A stretch of DNA of 20,911 nt. Origin: Gracilaria caudata (taxonomy: Eukaryota > Rhodophyta > Florideophyceae > Gracilariales > Gracilariaceae). Below the pieces are notes generated by a model. The model saw only the letters and a program-made list of their open reading frames with translations, was not told the DNA's origin and did no database searches. Below, piece by piece: positions 1 to 7,897 of the stretch. Each line of letters starts with the position of its first letter. The first letter of the stretch is position 1. The DNA is taken from positions 1-20,911 of the forward strand of contig JASCIV010000408.1 in assembly GCA_030374735.1 (NCBI GenBank). Direction: 5' to 3'. A program made the position numbers and the translations under genes.

Positions 1-1160
1 GCGTGGACGAGGGGGCGAGGAGCCCTTCCCGTGAGGACATCAACGTCCATCACGCCTTGGCGGCGTTGCTAGGGGAGGGCTTCGCCGTCCGCATTCCTCT
101 TCGCGGCGGCAACGACATCTTCCCCAGAATTCTCTTGGACCAAGGCAACGTGGTCGCCCTGGTCATTTCTTTTCAACTTCAGCTCCTGCGCAGAGTCAGA
201 CCTTGCGTTGGCGAGTCCAAGAGGGTTTCCTTCTTTCGGCTTCGACCAACAAGTGGCTTCGGCGTGACCAAATTTTCCACAACGAGGGCATTTCGTGTCC
301 CTGTGAGGATTGGAGGGGCAGCGACTCGCACCATGTCCAGGTTTGCGACAGTAGCTGCACGTCCTCTCGCGCTCCTTATCAGTTGCCGGAGCGCTTCCAG
401 TGTCAAACTTCTTCTTGACAAGCAGGGACAATTCCGCGAACTGACCCGCTAACTGGTCGACTTTGCTCTCCAACTGTTGGGCAGTCCCAGAGCGAGCATC
501 CGGACGAGAAAGAATTCGAACCTGTCCGGGACTAGGGGCAGGAACAGTTTCACTCCCTGTAGAGAACGCCTTGCGGCCAACTTCGAACTCGATGATGGCC
601 TTTTTCAGTGCATGGTAGTCATTTGGGGCTCGGTACATGACGAACTGAGCCATCTCCGGAATCCTAGCAACGGAGTTCCGAAGCAATCCAAACGAGGCCT
701 TATCGTTGAACCCGGCTTTATGGTACAACGAGTCCAGCCTACTAAGAGAGGCCGTGACGTCCTTTGCGTCCAAAGAAGCGGCGACTGCAATTCTAACATC
801 TTCCTCCGGCGGGGTTTTCCTTGAGAACTCGGCCAGGAATCAAGATTTGACATCCTCATAGCGTCCAGCCTCCTCCGTGAGGCTCCCATTCGACGAAAAG
901 TTGTCGTAATAGAAGTCGAAAGCGGCACCTTCCAAGTGACAAAGGAGATTAAGAGCCTTATCGGAAGTACTTTTTCCGCGCATAACCACATTTTCGTAGG
1001 CGAAGAAAAAGCGTGCTACATCTGACGACGACTTACCGTCAAACACAACGCGGGTTGTGCTAGACGACCCGGCTGTAGCATCCGACGACATGCTAGAATT
1101 GTCTTCACAGCAGGAATTGAACGATGAACAAGTCGAAGAGTCCCTCCTCGAGAGTACCAT
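1..1160 (-). mobile_element. Partial LTR retrotransposon (Ty3/Gypsy-like), gag end
   Basis: Minus-strand coding sequence has the order expected of a retroelement gag: an N-terminal helical capsid-like region, a basic linker and two CCHC zinc knuckles. The element runs off the left edge, so protease, reverse transcriptase and integrase are not in view. The presumed 5' leader and LTR lie to the right (about 1161-1660). With one LTR at most in the window, LTR ends and target-site duplication cannot be defined. Assignment to Ty3/Gypsy rather than Copia rests on gag style and is inference. At least two in-frame stops suggest a decayed copy. Confidence 0.75.
69..1160 (-). pseudogene. gag: Retrotransposon Gag polyprotein, interrupted by in-frame TGA
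   Basis: The frame opens at the ATG at 1160-1158 and is open to 843, meets TGA at 842-840, then continues in the same frame (FLAEFSRKTPPEEDV...) to TAG at 71-69. The N-terminal part has FFFAYENVVMRGKSTSDKAL and HLEGAAFDFYYDNF, which resemble the helical retrotransposon Gag domain. Two zinc knuckles of form C-x2-C-x4-H-x4-C follow at about 359-318 (CSYCRKPGHGASRC) and 290-249 (CPRCGKFGHAEATC); these normally bind the element RNA during packaging. Beyond the TAG the frame stays open to the window edge (QGVMDVDVL...), so Gag may continue into a protease region. The TGA falls inside a conserved-looking stretch, so a nonsense mutation (for example from TGG) is more likely than programmed readthrough, which I cannot exclude. 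Confidence 0.75.
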
Positions 1161-1274
1161 GAAAGCTGCACAAAGTGACGGGGGCCAGCTACCCCTTTTC
1201 GTCGTTTACTTGTTGATGCTGCTCCCCTCCTCTGTCGCACTCGCAACGAGGAGGGACAGGGTTAAGTGAGCTCC

Positions 1275-1311
1275 GAGCCACGTGTGGTGCAGCGCGCACC
1301 ACACGTGGCTC
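1275..1311. repeat. Perfect 16-bp inverted repeat, 5-nt loop
   Basis: Arms 1275-1290 (GAGCCACGTGTGGTGC) and 1296-1311 (GCACCACACGTGGCTC) are exact reverse complements around the 5-base spacer AGCGC. Each arm contains a CACGTG hexamer, the core of plant and algal G-boxes and animal or fungal E-boxes. It lies just outside the retroelement gag on its 5' side, so it may be part of the LTR or leader, a transcription-factor site, or an RNA hairpin. Confidence 0.85.
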
Positions 1312-1628
1312 ACAAAGCACTCTTGCTATTGTTATGCGATTACCGGTTTTGGAAATTGCATATTTAGCAAACCGAGATTTTCCACAATTCACAACACTTT
1401 GTTGTCGCTCTTGAGTCAACAACGCTGAACTTTACAGTTATGGAGCACTGGCTACGTGTGCTCCTATGCCAAGTCGCATACGAGCACACGCTGCCAGCGA
1501 ATGACTTGGTGCGGCTCCTTTCTCTGTTTGCAATCTGTGCGTAGTACACTGTGTCCAGTTGTGCTTGTATCTCTTCGTGGCTAGCAGAATAGTGTAATAA
1601 TCCTAATTACACTCCTGACACTGTCATG

Positions 1629-1646
1629 CAGTCATGCACATGACTG
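1629..1646. repeat. Short perfect inverted repeat (8-bp arms)
   Basis: CAGTCATG and CATGACTG flank a CA dinucleotide. It is near the putative outer end of the retroelement LTR. Short palindromes of this size also occur by chance. Confidence 0.4.
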
Positions 1647-2094
1647 TGACAACATTGCTGGCGGCCACGAATGACCAGGTTGCTCTTCCCTGCTCCCCAC
1701 GACGCAATTCAACGTGGCCGGCCCCGAAGCTGCCTCACCTTTCGGATCGTTTTGCTGCACGAAACGTGGGGCATCCTAACGTCATCTCATGTTTTGATTC
1801 CTTCGCAACCTAAACGTTATCCTTTAACTCCTCGAGAACTCCTTGCTAATGTTAGAGAGAGAAGTTCTTGGGCTGAGGCCGACGCAGAAATCAATTGAAA
1901 ACCTTGACATTGCTGTTTATCTACCACTAATGAGCTTTGAGTTCATTCATCCTCTTCAAAATCATCGTCCTCGAAGAGGAAACAATTCACCACAATTCAG
2001 CACTATGCTGAGAAGAGAACTACAACCACTGGAGCCATGATTGATAACAGCGTAGCCTCACCAGCACTTCTACGTCTGAGTCGACCAAGCTGTC

Positions 2095-2102
2095 TATAAA
2101 AG
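2095..2102 (+). promoter_or_regulatory. TATA box of the 2265-3392 gene
   Basis: TATAAAAG, about 165 bp before the ATG. It is followed by a strongly pyrimidine-rich stretch (2112-2260), as expected of a transcript leader. Spacing resembles that of the 4420-5067 and 6424-7293 genes. Confidence 0.65.
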
Positions 2103-2264
2103 GGAAGCTTTCGTCTCGTTCTCGTCTTCCTCACCCTCCCAGCCGTCGCATCTCCGTTCCTCCAACCCCACCGCCTCCCTTACTGCGCGAAATCTGAAAC
2201 CTGTACCCAATCCCACGCACGTCTCTCTCCTTCGTTACCAAACGCTTTTCTCTGGCATCCCATC

Positions 2265-3392
2265 ATGTCGCTTCAACTTCTTGCCTTCTCTCTCAGTCTC
2301 TTTCTGGCATTATCGAATGGTCAGAAGCTGCAGGTATTCGAAGCAGCCGTCCCTGGCGCCATGTCGGGCTGGGAAGCAGGTCCAGTGCTCTCCCCCGAAG
2401 AAACGCTCTGCGTCGATGATCTGCCATCCCCGTTCACCATTGTCTGCATCCCGCACGAAGACCAATCGCCCTCGTACGCAAAATTCTTTGTGAACGGCAA
2501 CTTTTTCCGAACCGAACGAGCGTTGCCGTACGTTTTGACCGGTGACACTTTCAGAGCTGGGGCGGCTGCGTGGATTCCGGATTCGGGGCTGAGTGAAGTG
2601 ATGTGTAGATTGAGCACCGGTGATTTTGTTACCTCCAGGATTACGTTCTCATGTGGTGGAACTGGTACGACAACTTTGCCTCCGACCACCACCACGATGA
2701 CGACGACTCTGCCCCCAACCACCACGACAGCGACGACTCTGCCCCCAACCACCACGACAGCGACGACTCTGCCCCCAACCACCACGACAGCGACGACTCT
2801 GCCTCCGACCACCACAACAGCAACGACTCTGCCTCCGACCACAGATGTGCCTCCACCAGCTGACTATTGTATCTACATTCCGGCCAAGTCGTACGAGTCG
2901 AAGACCGGAGATTGGGAGGAAGGAATAGTGGAATCCATGGAGTACAAGTTTGACGATGACAGCACAAAGACTGACCGGCCAGGACTAGCTACTCTGCGCT
3001 ACTCGTTCACTCCCCTCTACACCGCTCGATACGCACTGACAATCGACATGTTCACCAGTGATGGCTTGGACCACAACGATGTGTGGGTGGAGATTGTTGG
3101 CGTACCCTTTACGCTTGTGAGCAAAACAGGAATTAGTATGCCAGGAAAAAGTGGTTTCAACAAGGCGTATCACAACAGGAATGGACGCGGTAGCATTGTT
3201 TTCACTGCTGATTTCGATCCGCACGTGTTTTCAACAGCGGCTCAATTACAAGCAGGTGAGACTTACACTGTTAAGGTTGGTGGCAGAAGCACGAAGGTTG
3301 CACTGTTTGGAGTAATTGTATTCCCCTGCGAATCTTACGGATGTGAGCTGGTTCGAGAATGGTACAGGTCCGCGAACACTTGCTCGGCATAA
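2265..3392 (+). CDS. Secreted two-domain protein with Thr/Pro repeat linker
   Basis: The 375-residue protein starts at the first ATG after the TATA box and leader. Residues 1-19 form a signal peptide (LLAFSLSLFLALSNG), so it is secreted or wall-bound. Residues 20-130 form a small domain with Cys49, Cys61, Cys114 and Cys130. Residues 131-198 are a Thr/Pro linker of about six ten-residue units (TTLPPTTTTA), probably heavily O-glycosylated. Residues 199-375 form a beta-rich domain with Cys202, Cys355, Cys360 and Cys373; its YALTIDMFTSDGLDHNDVWVEI stretch, split here as YALTIDMFTS and NDVWVEI, recalls the jelly-roll modules at the ends of carbohydrate-active enzymes. No catalytic motif is evident. 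A carbohydrate-binding or matrix protein is an inference; the gene is not one I recognise. A long antisense frame over the linker is a codon-pattern shadow. Confidence 0.88.
   Translation: MSLQLLAFSLSLFLALSNGQKLQVFEAAVPGAMSGWEAGPVLSPEETLCVDDLPSPFTIVCIPHEDQSPSYAKFFVNGNFFRTERALPYVLTGDTFRAGAAAWIPDSGLSEVMCRLSTGDFVTSRITFSCGGTGTTTLPPTTTTMTTTLPPTTTTATTLPPTTTTATTLPPTTTTATTLPPTTTTATTLPPTTDVPPPADYCIYIPAKSYESKTGDWEEGIVESMEYKFDDDSTKTDRPGLATLRYSFTPLYTARYALTIDMFTSDGLDHNDVWVEIVGVPFTLVSKTGISMPGKSGFNKAYHNRNGRGSIVFTADFDPHVFSTAAQLQAGETYTVKVGGRSTKVALFGVIVFPCESYGCELVREWYRSANTCSA
2667..2843 (+). repeat. 30-bp coding minisatellite (about six units)
   Basis: Unit of the form ACGACTCTGCCCCCAACCAC plus CACGACAGCG, encoding TTLPPTTTTA. 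The central three units are essentially identical; the outer ones differ by a few bases (CCTCCGACC variants). Such homogeneity points to recent unit gain by slippage or unequal exchange, so linker length probably varies between individuals. Its sequence also leaves the opposite strand open. Confidence 0.9.
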
Positions 3393-4261
3393 GTTGAAGA
3401 GTAACCGTACATTCTAACATGACTCAATTCTTAGTTAGCGTTCTAGTTGTAGTCTCAAGCACAGAGATGTAAAAGGAAAAGTGACAACGAAGAAGGTGTG
3501 ATAGGATATCTCAATCTGATACGTGAATACGATTACTGCTTACGAGGGAAAACCAAGAACAGCAAGCTTTACGCTCAACTATTTACGGCGCTCCCTCTTC
3601 TTTGAAAAACATGTCATGCTATCATTGGCGAGAATCGTGGCTATCGAATAGCCTCAGTGACAGAGCATCCGTGTTGCACTGTTGTACGGAAGATAAGAAA
3701 GAAGATACCGATTTATGTTTGTAACACAAAACTTGGGCAACAATGAACGTGTGCTTCACCGTGTCACTCCAAGAAACCACAGTTTCCCAAACAGTTCAAA
3801 GTGCCTCCGCAACATACCGTTTCGCGAATCTGAAAGAATCGTCAGCCATAATTTTCGGATGGATCTCGTTGCTTGCAACACGGATCCACGAAGGCCTACG
3901 AGGAAATACAGGCTTCAAAGACAATCCGTGCCAATCTCGGAGATTGCTTCGGTTACTTCCGATGTAAGGTCACGAAACGGGTGTTCTGTTTGAGGGCTTC
4001 AATGCGTACAAGGGAAGAGGATCTTTCAAGAGAGCTTCTGCTTGGTTGGCACTAGGGTTAGCACACCAACAAATGCGTCTGAATGCGCCTCCTCAACGTC
4101 GCGGGTTCACATATTTGAGTCAAGCTTTGACGTATGCCTTGTTACTCAGACAACTAATCGGCTGGGTTGAAAACCACGATGCATGATTTAGCTTCGCAAG
4201 AGTTACGAATCTCAGAGTTACCTACCGAATAAATCTCGCCCAGAAACCGTTTCGAACTAAA
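3393..4261. other. Intergenic region without supported gene
   Basis: Several frames of 60-92 codons overlap each other here (3715-4055), none with a signal peptide, domain, TATA box or clear codon bias. I see no RNA gene. Confidence 0.5.
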
Positions 4262-4269
4262 CATAAAAG
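4262..4269 (+). promoter_or_regulatory. TATA-like element of the 4420-5067 gene
   Basis: CATAAAAG, about 150 bp before the ATG, a spacing close to that of the upstream gene's TATA box. The first base departs from the consensus. Confidence 0.5.
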
Positions 4270-4419
4270 GCCACCGTTCAAGGCTAAATTGTCGCTCCAA
4301 GTTCTCTATCGAACAGTTTAGTTGATCAAGGGCTCGCCATCACCAGCGTCAATTTCTTGTGTACGGATAATTCACTTTTAAGAGAGTACCAAGGAGGAGT
4401 TCGCAACAGGTTATGAACT

Positions 4420-5067
4420 ATGCGTTGGTCAATCGTCGCTGCGCTTCTCTTTGCTTGGTGTTTGGTCTTGAATGCCCAAGCATCTCCAGTTCCTGAGACT
4501 CATGATTTGGCAGAAGTCACCATGCTTCGTCAAGGAAGATTTGGAAGAATGAAGGAGCTCATCGACGATCTTGTCGAGGAGTTTAACGATCCTAAGAACC
4601 GCAGGAGAATGCGAGAGATTCTTGAACAGCTCTTTGATGTCGATTTGTTCCCACCGACAGACGACAGCGATGAAGATTCAAATGAAGGTAAGGGAAACGA
4701 GCCGGAGGATCCCGACAATCCGGACAACCCGTTTGGAATCGATCCACCTCCAGAAGGTCCACCGGATCGTGAACCAAGTAACGAAGGGAGGGGAAATGAG
4801 CCTGAGGACCCTGATAATCCGGACAATCCTTTCGGGATTGATCCACCGCCGCCAAGCTCTGGCGATTCCGGCAGGGAAGACAGAGGAAGTAATGAAGGCC
4901 GCGGGGCTCCAGCAGAAGATCCCGACAGTCCTGACAATCCTTTCGGAATCGACCCACCCTCACCTCCTCGCGACTCTGATTCTAATGATTCCAACGGCAA
5001 TGATGGTAGGGACAATTCTGATACAGGAGGTTGCTGTGATTCGAATGATTTGCCAGACTCCTTTTAA
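4420..5067 (+). CDS. Secreted acidic protein with three Asp/Pro-rich repeats
   Basis: The 215-residue protein begins with a signal peptide (residues 1-21, AALLFAWCLVLNAQA). Residues 35-78 are predicted helical and charged (GRMKELIDDLVEEFNDPKN, then MREILEQLF). From residue 87 there are three long repeats with the core SNEG(K/R)G, then EPEDPDNPDNPFGIDPPP, separated by variable Gly/Ser/Pro/Asp spacers. The tail is Asp/Ser/Asn-rich with a CC pair. The composition is that of a disordered, polyanionic extracellular protein that could bind Ca2+ or matrix polysaccharide; that role is inference. I recognise no family. Open frames on the opposite strand are shadows of the repeats. Confidence 0.85.
   Translation: MRWSIVAALLFAWCLVLNAQASPVPETHDLAEVTMLRQGRFGRMKELIDDLVEEFNDPKNRRRMREILEQLFDVDLFPPTDDSDEDSNEGKGNEPEDPDNPDNPFGIDPPPEGPPDREPSNEGRGNEPEDPDNPDNPFGIDPPPPSSGDSGREDRGSNEGRGAPAEDPDSPDNPFGIDPPSPPRDSDSNDSNGNDGRDNSDTGGCCDSNDLPDSF
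4678..4970 (+). repeat. Three in-gene direct repeats of about 100 bp
   Basis: Units begin at about 4678, 4777 and 4888, encoding the SNEG(R/K)G...DNPFGIDPP modules. Protein identity is high, but synonymous differences are frequent (GACAATCCG versus GATAATCCG, for example). This implies an older duplication maintained by selection on the protein, unlike the near-identical minisatellite of the upstream gene. Confidence 0.85.
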
Positions 5068-5317
5068 AATGTCTAGACCATGCGTATCTTCTGATTCCAA
5101 TGTGATAAGGAGTGTAACAAGAGTTCCATCATGGGTAGTCATTCTGCTTCCCTTCATCCTAGCACTCGCAAAGTTTATTCCACAATTAAGTCGATAGAAT
5201 GGGAGCCAAGGTTGGAACAAGCCTAGAACTCTATTCAATGCTTACTGCTATATGAGTGGAAACACAGTGTCAATCATTGACATGATCCTGTTGCATTTTC
5301 CCGAGATTTATAGTACG

Positions 5318-5326
5318 TATATAAAG
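5318..5326 (+). promoter_or_regulatory. TATA-box-like element before the 5392 ORF
   Basis: TATATAAAG, 66 bp before the ATG at 5392. A good match, but the downstream ORF is weakly supported. Confidence 0.4.
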
Positions 5327-5391
5327 GCTTTGGATCAAAATTTCATCTTCTGTGCATTTGCTATTGACATGCAGTAGGTCAATGAGTCGTG

Positions 5392-5664
5392 ATGGCAGAA
5401 GTTGACAGGTTGCAAACTATTGCAACAAATGCGGGGGAATTTGGATCTGAAGATTGGTGGACGTGTCTTCAACGAGAACAATATTATTGTGTACAGAACT
5501 GGACCTTCGTGATCACTGATCAAGCTGTCAGGTCGTCTTTTTCAACCTCTGTCATGCTCGTCTGTACTCCGCAACTCTGCGTCACAACCGCTATCCAAAT
5601 AACAGACTGGTACTTACAGAGGCACATATGTGTTAGAATCAAAATCTCAATCTCGCCAAACTGA
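5392..5664 (+). CDS. Possible small gene, 90 residues, unknown
   Basis: The ORF starts with ATG soon after a good TATA box. It has no signal peptide or recognised domain. It contains EDWWTCLQREQYYCVQNW, rich in Trp, Tyr and Cys, and then a moderately hydrophobic stretch. The TATA box is the main argument in favour; length and the lack of any family are against. It could also be the first exon or a fragment of a longer gene. Confidence 0.3.
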   Translation: MAEVDRLQTIATNAGEFGSEDWWTCLQREQYYCVQNWTFVITDQAVRSSFSTSVMLVCTPQLCVTTAIQITDWYLQRHICVRIKISISPN

Positions 5665-6272
5665 TGCTGCCGATGGTAACCCGCTGCAGATCTCCGCGCC
5701 CCATCTCCCGGACTTGGTCTCATTCGCCACTTTCGCCGCAGTCTCGACTTGTGAGTCGCATGAGCCGATGAGGTAACCAATACACTTGCCGCTGCGTTTG
5801 CCGTGCCTGTGTAACTCAACGCGCGCCCAATGCCAGTAATTGGGGCTCAACTAAACCAACACCTGTCCAGCTTGTAGCTGCTAAAGCCTGTAAAAAGTTT
5901 AGTCCAAACATGGTTTCGTTTTACAAAAGCAGTTAAAATGCTTGCCCTTGCAAACCCCTTTGCCCTTGTAAGCGTTTAACACGAAACGATACCATAACGG
6001 TGATCAGCTTTTTAGAAAATATGAAAAAAACGTTTTTGCGCTCATTGAATTCTGCATTGCTTCTAAAGCTTAATCCGTTTATTCTTTACAACGAACTCGC
6101 ATCAGTTATTTATATTATATCTACGACAAATCGTCCTAAAGAAATAAAAGAAATTGTTATGAAACAATTCACAGAACGTTACAAAACAACATGTGTTACA
6201 TGGATAAGCATATATTAATTTCTGAAATGATATTATTATGAGACAGTTTGCCGTAAAAGCGGTAGAGAACCC
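5665..6272. other. Intergenic; GC-richer patch and imperfect inverted repeat
   Basis: 5650-5850 is richer in GC than its surroundings and open in two minus-strand frames of 60-100 codons, without any motif I know; it may be a fragment of an old coding sequence. GTTTCGTTTTAC (near 5911) and GCGTTTAACACGAAAC (near 5972) are imperfect inverted repeats with TGCCCTTG repeated between them, which could be a small hairpin element. The rest is AT-rich with no gene. Confidence 0.3.
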
Positions 6273-6282
6273 TATTTATATA
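6273..6282 (+). promoter_or_regulatory. TATA box of the zinc-finger gene
   Basis: TATTTATATA, about 142 bp before the ATG at 6424, in the spacing seen for the other genes of the window. Confidence 0.5.
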
Positions 6283-6423
6283 CACACTTCCAAAAAGCCC
6301 CTAGCAATATCTACTTTGCTCACAAAAAAAATTTACACTCCTACATAATACTCGCAGGAGTAGAAATAGAAAACAAGAAGGTATTTCTCAACAGCTCCGA
6401 AACACTGCGAATCTCCCCGATCG

Positions 6424-7293
6424 ATGAGTTTCAATCGAAGAGAGCCTTCTGGAAGCAAAACAAAGAAACGATCAAGGTCCAGTGAGGAGGGTTCAGACAT
6501 GCTTCCAAGAAGCGAAGAAAACAAATCGGCGAAGCTCAGGAAGATGGATGTGTCATTTTTGTTAAATGAAAGTACGTCACCTCCGTGTCGTAGGAAGATG
6601 GATGTGTCATTCTTGTTGAATGAAAGTACCCCATCCCCGTGTCGTACGAAGATGGATAGATCATTCTTGTTAAATGAAAGCATGCCATCTCCGTGCCCTA
6701 CAAAGATCGAGGGGGCACGATTGTTAAGCAAAAGTACGCCCTCCCCGTGTCATACGAAGATGGATGGATCGTTCTTGTTAAATGAAAGCACGCCACCGCC
6801 GTGTCGCAAAAGCAGCAGAACTTCGTCTTTGCTTGATCAATCTAAGGCTGTCAGCAAAAGGAATTCTCAGTTGATGAACAATTTGTCCGGCTGTATATCG
6901 GCTTCTACGGACTTCACTGCTGATAGAAATGCGAAGGATACTGCAGCTGTAGGTATGAGGAATTTGACAATGCTGGCAAATGTGGCTGCCGCTTTTCAGC
7001 CAGTGCCAGTTTCATGTCCGTACTGTTTCGCAGAATACAAAATAGTTGCCTCACTCCGCAAGCACGTAGCGAGAAAACATGATAGAGAAGAACGCCGTCA
7101 CTGTTATCAATGTGAATTCAGCACCACCGAAAAGAAACGGTTCGAAGCGCATAGGCTAGCGCATAATCTTATCCCTTGTCCTTTCTGCGAGAGAAAATTT
7201 GAGCCTAGAAATTACTCAAGGCATGTGAAACTTTGTTATTATGTTTCAGAGGTTATTCCATTTGAGCGAGAGCAATGGTGGAGACCTTCGTAG
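6424..7293 (+). CDS. C2H2 zinc-finger protein with five SFLLNEST repeats
   Basis: 289 residues, probably a nuclear DNA- or RNA-binding regulator. Residues 5-20 are basic (SKTKKRSRS), a likely nuclear localisation signal. Residues 40-129 hold five 18-residue repeats of form KMDxSFLLNESTPSPCRx; a degenerate sixth (SSLLDQS) follows. The C-terminal part has three fingers: C198/C201/H214/H219 (x12 spacing), C227/C230/H243/H247 (x12), and C252/C255/H267/C271, a C2HC variant with x11. The repeats look like a peptide-docking motif (hydrophobic LL core, then ST-P sites that could be phosphorylated); that is inference. A decayed copy lies at 10170-10751. The true C-terminus may differ if an intron begins near the stop codon (see findings). 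Confidence 0.87.
   Translation: MSFNRREPSGSKTKKRSRSSEEGSDMLPRSEENKSAKLRKMDVSFLLNESTSPPCRRKMDVSFLLNESTPSPCRTKMDRSFLLNESMPSPCPTKIEGARLLSKSTPSPCHTKMDGSFLLNESTPPPCRKSSRTSSLLDQSKAVSKRNSQLMNNLSGCISASTDFTADRNAKDTAAVGMRNLTMLANVAAAFQPVPVSCPYCFAEYKIVASLRKHVARKHDREERRHCYQCEFSTTEKKRFEAHRLAHNLIPCPFCERKFEPRNYSRHVKLCYYVSEVIPFEREQWWRPS
6541..6810 (+). repeat. Five tandem 54-bp coding repeats
   Basis: Each unit encodes an 18-residue module with the core FLLNEST(P/S)(S/P)PC. Unit 4 is the most diverged (IEGARLLSKSTPSPC). The modules share synonymous as well as replacement differences, so the protein motif appears to be conserved. Confidence 0.88.
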
Positions 7294-7530
7294 ACCAAAA
7301 GTCCCGATTTTGAATCGGAATACTACGTGCAGTATGTATATATGACTTTTCTTTTGACTCATTTCAGGGTATTCTGGGGGTGTCTTCCTGAGGGCTTAAG
7401 AATCAACCTCGTGCTACCGCAGATATGGTTGTAGTTAGCACTCTTAGGATGAAAATATTAGTGACGGAATAAAGTTCGTTCAAAGAATTACGAGAGAACA
7501 CGCACCCTTCCGCATGTTGCATGGTAACAA
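7294..7530. other. Spacer between zinc-finger gene and ankyrin remnants
   Basis: AT-rich sequence with an AATAAA at 7468-7473 and a TATATATG at about 7337, either of which might end or start a transcript. The stretch from about 7498 (CCTTCCGCATGTTGCATGGTAAC, split as CCTTCCGCATG and TTGCATGGTAAC) resembles 10591-10615 just after the zinc-finger pseudogene. Confidence 0.4.
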
Positions 7531-7659
7531 GTGGCCGGTTCAGGGCTCAAATGCGAAATCGAAGAACGTTGTTCGTTAGACTTCTGGTGTTGGTTACTTT
7601 TGAAAAAGGCATCTTCCTCCCGGAGCTCCCTGGAGACGGACAGTTCCTTCGTCACTCTG

Positions 7660-7890
7660 AAACTCGGTTCTTTTTCGGATGGGCCCAATGCATTGCTGCA
7701 GAGCCGCTGTTGGTGGTTGCACCACTCTGCTGAATGCGGGCAACCTGCGGACACACGGACCTGAATCACGCACTGCTGGCGCGCGGTGCCAACGTGAAGT
7801 GCCCGAGACACGGGCGACTGGGTGGCCGCGGAGAAGCGTGTTAAATGGCGTGGCGGCAGAGGCGTTGAAGGACGCTGCGTCACATGCGGC
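7660..7890 (+). pseudogene. Decayed ankyrin-repeat remnants in shifted frames
   Basis: Upstream of the intact ankyrin start, consensus ankyrin fragments appear in different frames: WLHHSAECG (about 7708-7737, one frame) and CGHTDLNHALLARGANVKC (about 7746-7805, another). The second is followed by a stop within 20 codons. A local near-duplication of TGCGG(G/A)CA at the junction gives the frame change. Further on, VAAEALKDAASHAA recalls RVAAVEALLAGGAD inside the gene. I read this as the wreck of extra N-terminal repeats or of an adjacent paralogue; a spliced upstream exon is an alternative. Confidence 0.6.
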
Positions 7891-7897
7891 AGCAAAC

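Larger units (their letters stand above)
1161..2094. other. Presumed retroelement leader/LTR, then intergenic
   Basis: Upstream of gag on the minus strand lies sequence with small palindromes (1275-1311 and 1629-1646). Read on the minus strand, a candidate LTR could start near 1615-1660 (TGTCA...) and end near the 1275-1311 palindrome, followed by a possible primer-binding site beginning TGGCTCGGAGC. This is a weak guess without a second LTR. From about 1660 to the TATA box at 2095 I see only short, unconvincing ORFs. Confidence 0.3.

Noticed and set aside
2321..2842. 173-codon minus-strand ORF rich in VVAVVVVGGR
   Set aside because: Antisense of the ACC/ACG/ACA Thr minisatellite; openness follows from the repeat.
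3715..4055. Three overlapping plus-strand ORFs of 60-92 codons
   Set aside because: All three frames are open together with no promoter, domain or bias; most likely chance.
4504..4550. RQGRFGR motif resembling an RFamide neuropeptide precursor
   Set aside because: Only a single occurrence, no dibasic-flanked repeats, and nothing else suggests an animal genome.
4530..5015. 161-codon minus-strand Ser/Gly/Leu-rich ORF
   Set aside because: Antisense shadow of the Asp/Pro repeats; the plus-strand frame has a signal peptide and promoter.
6000..6218. 72-codon AT-rich ORF
   Set aside because: No start context, promoter or motif; composition is that of intergenic AT-rich DNA.
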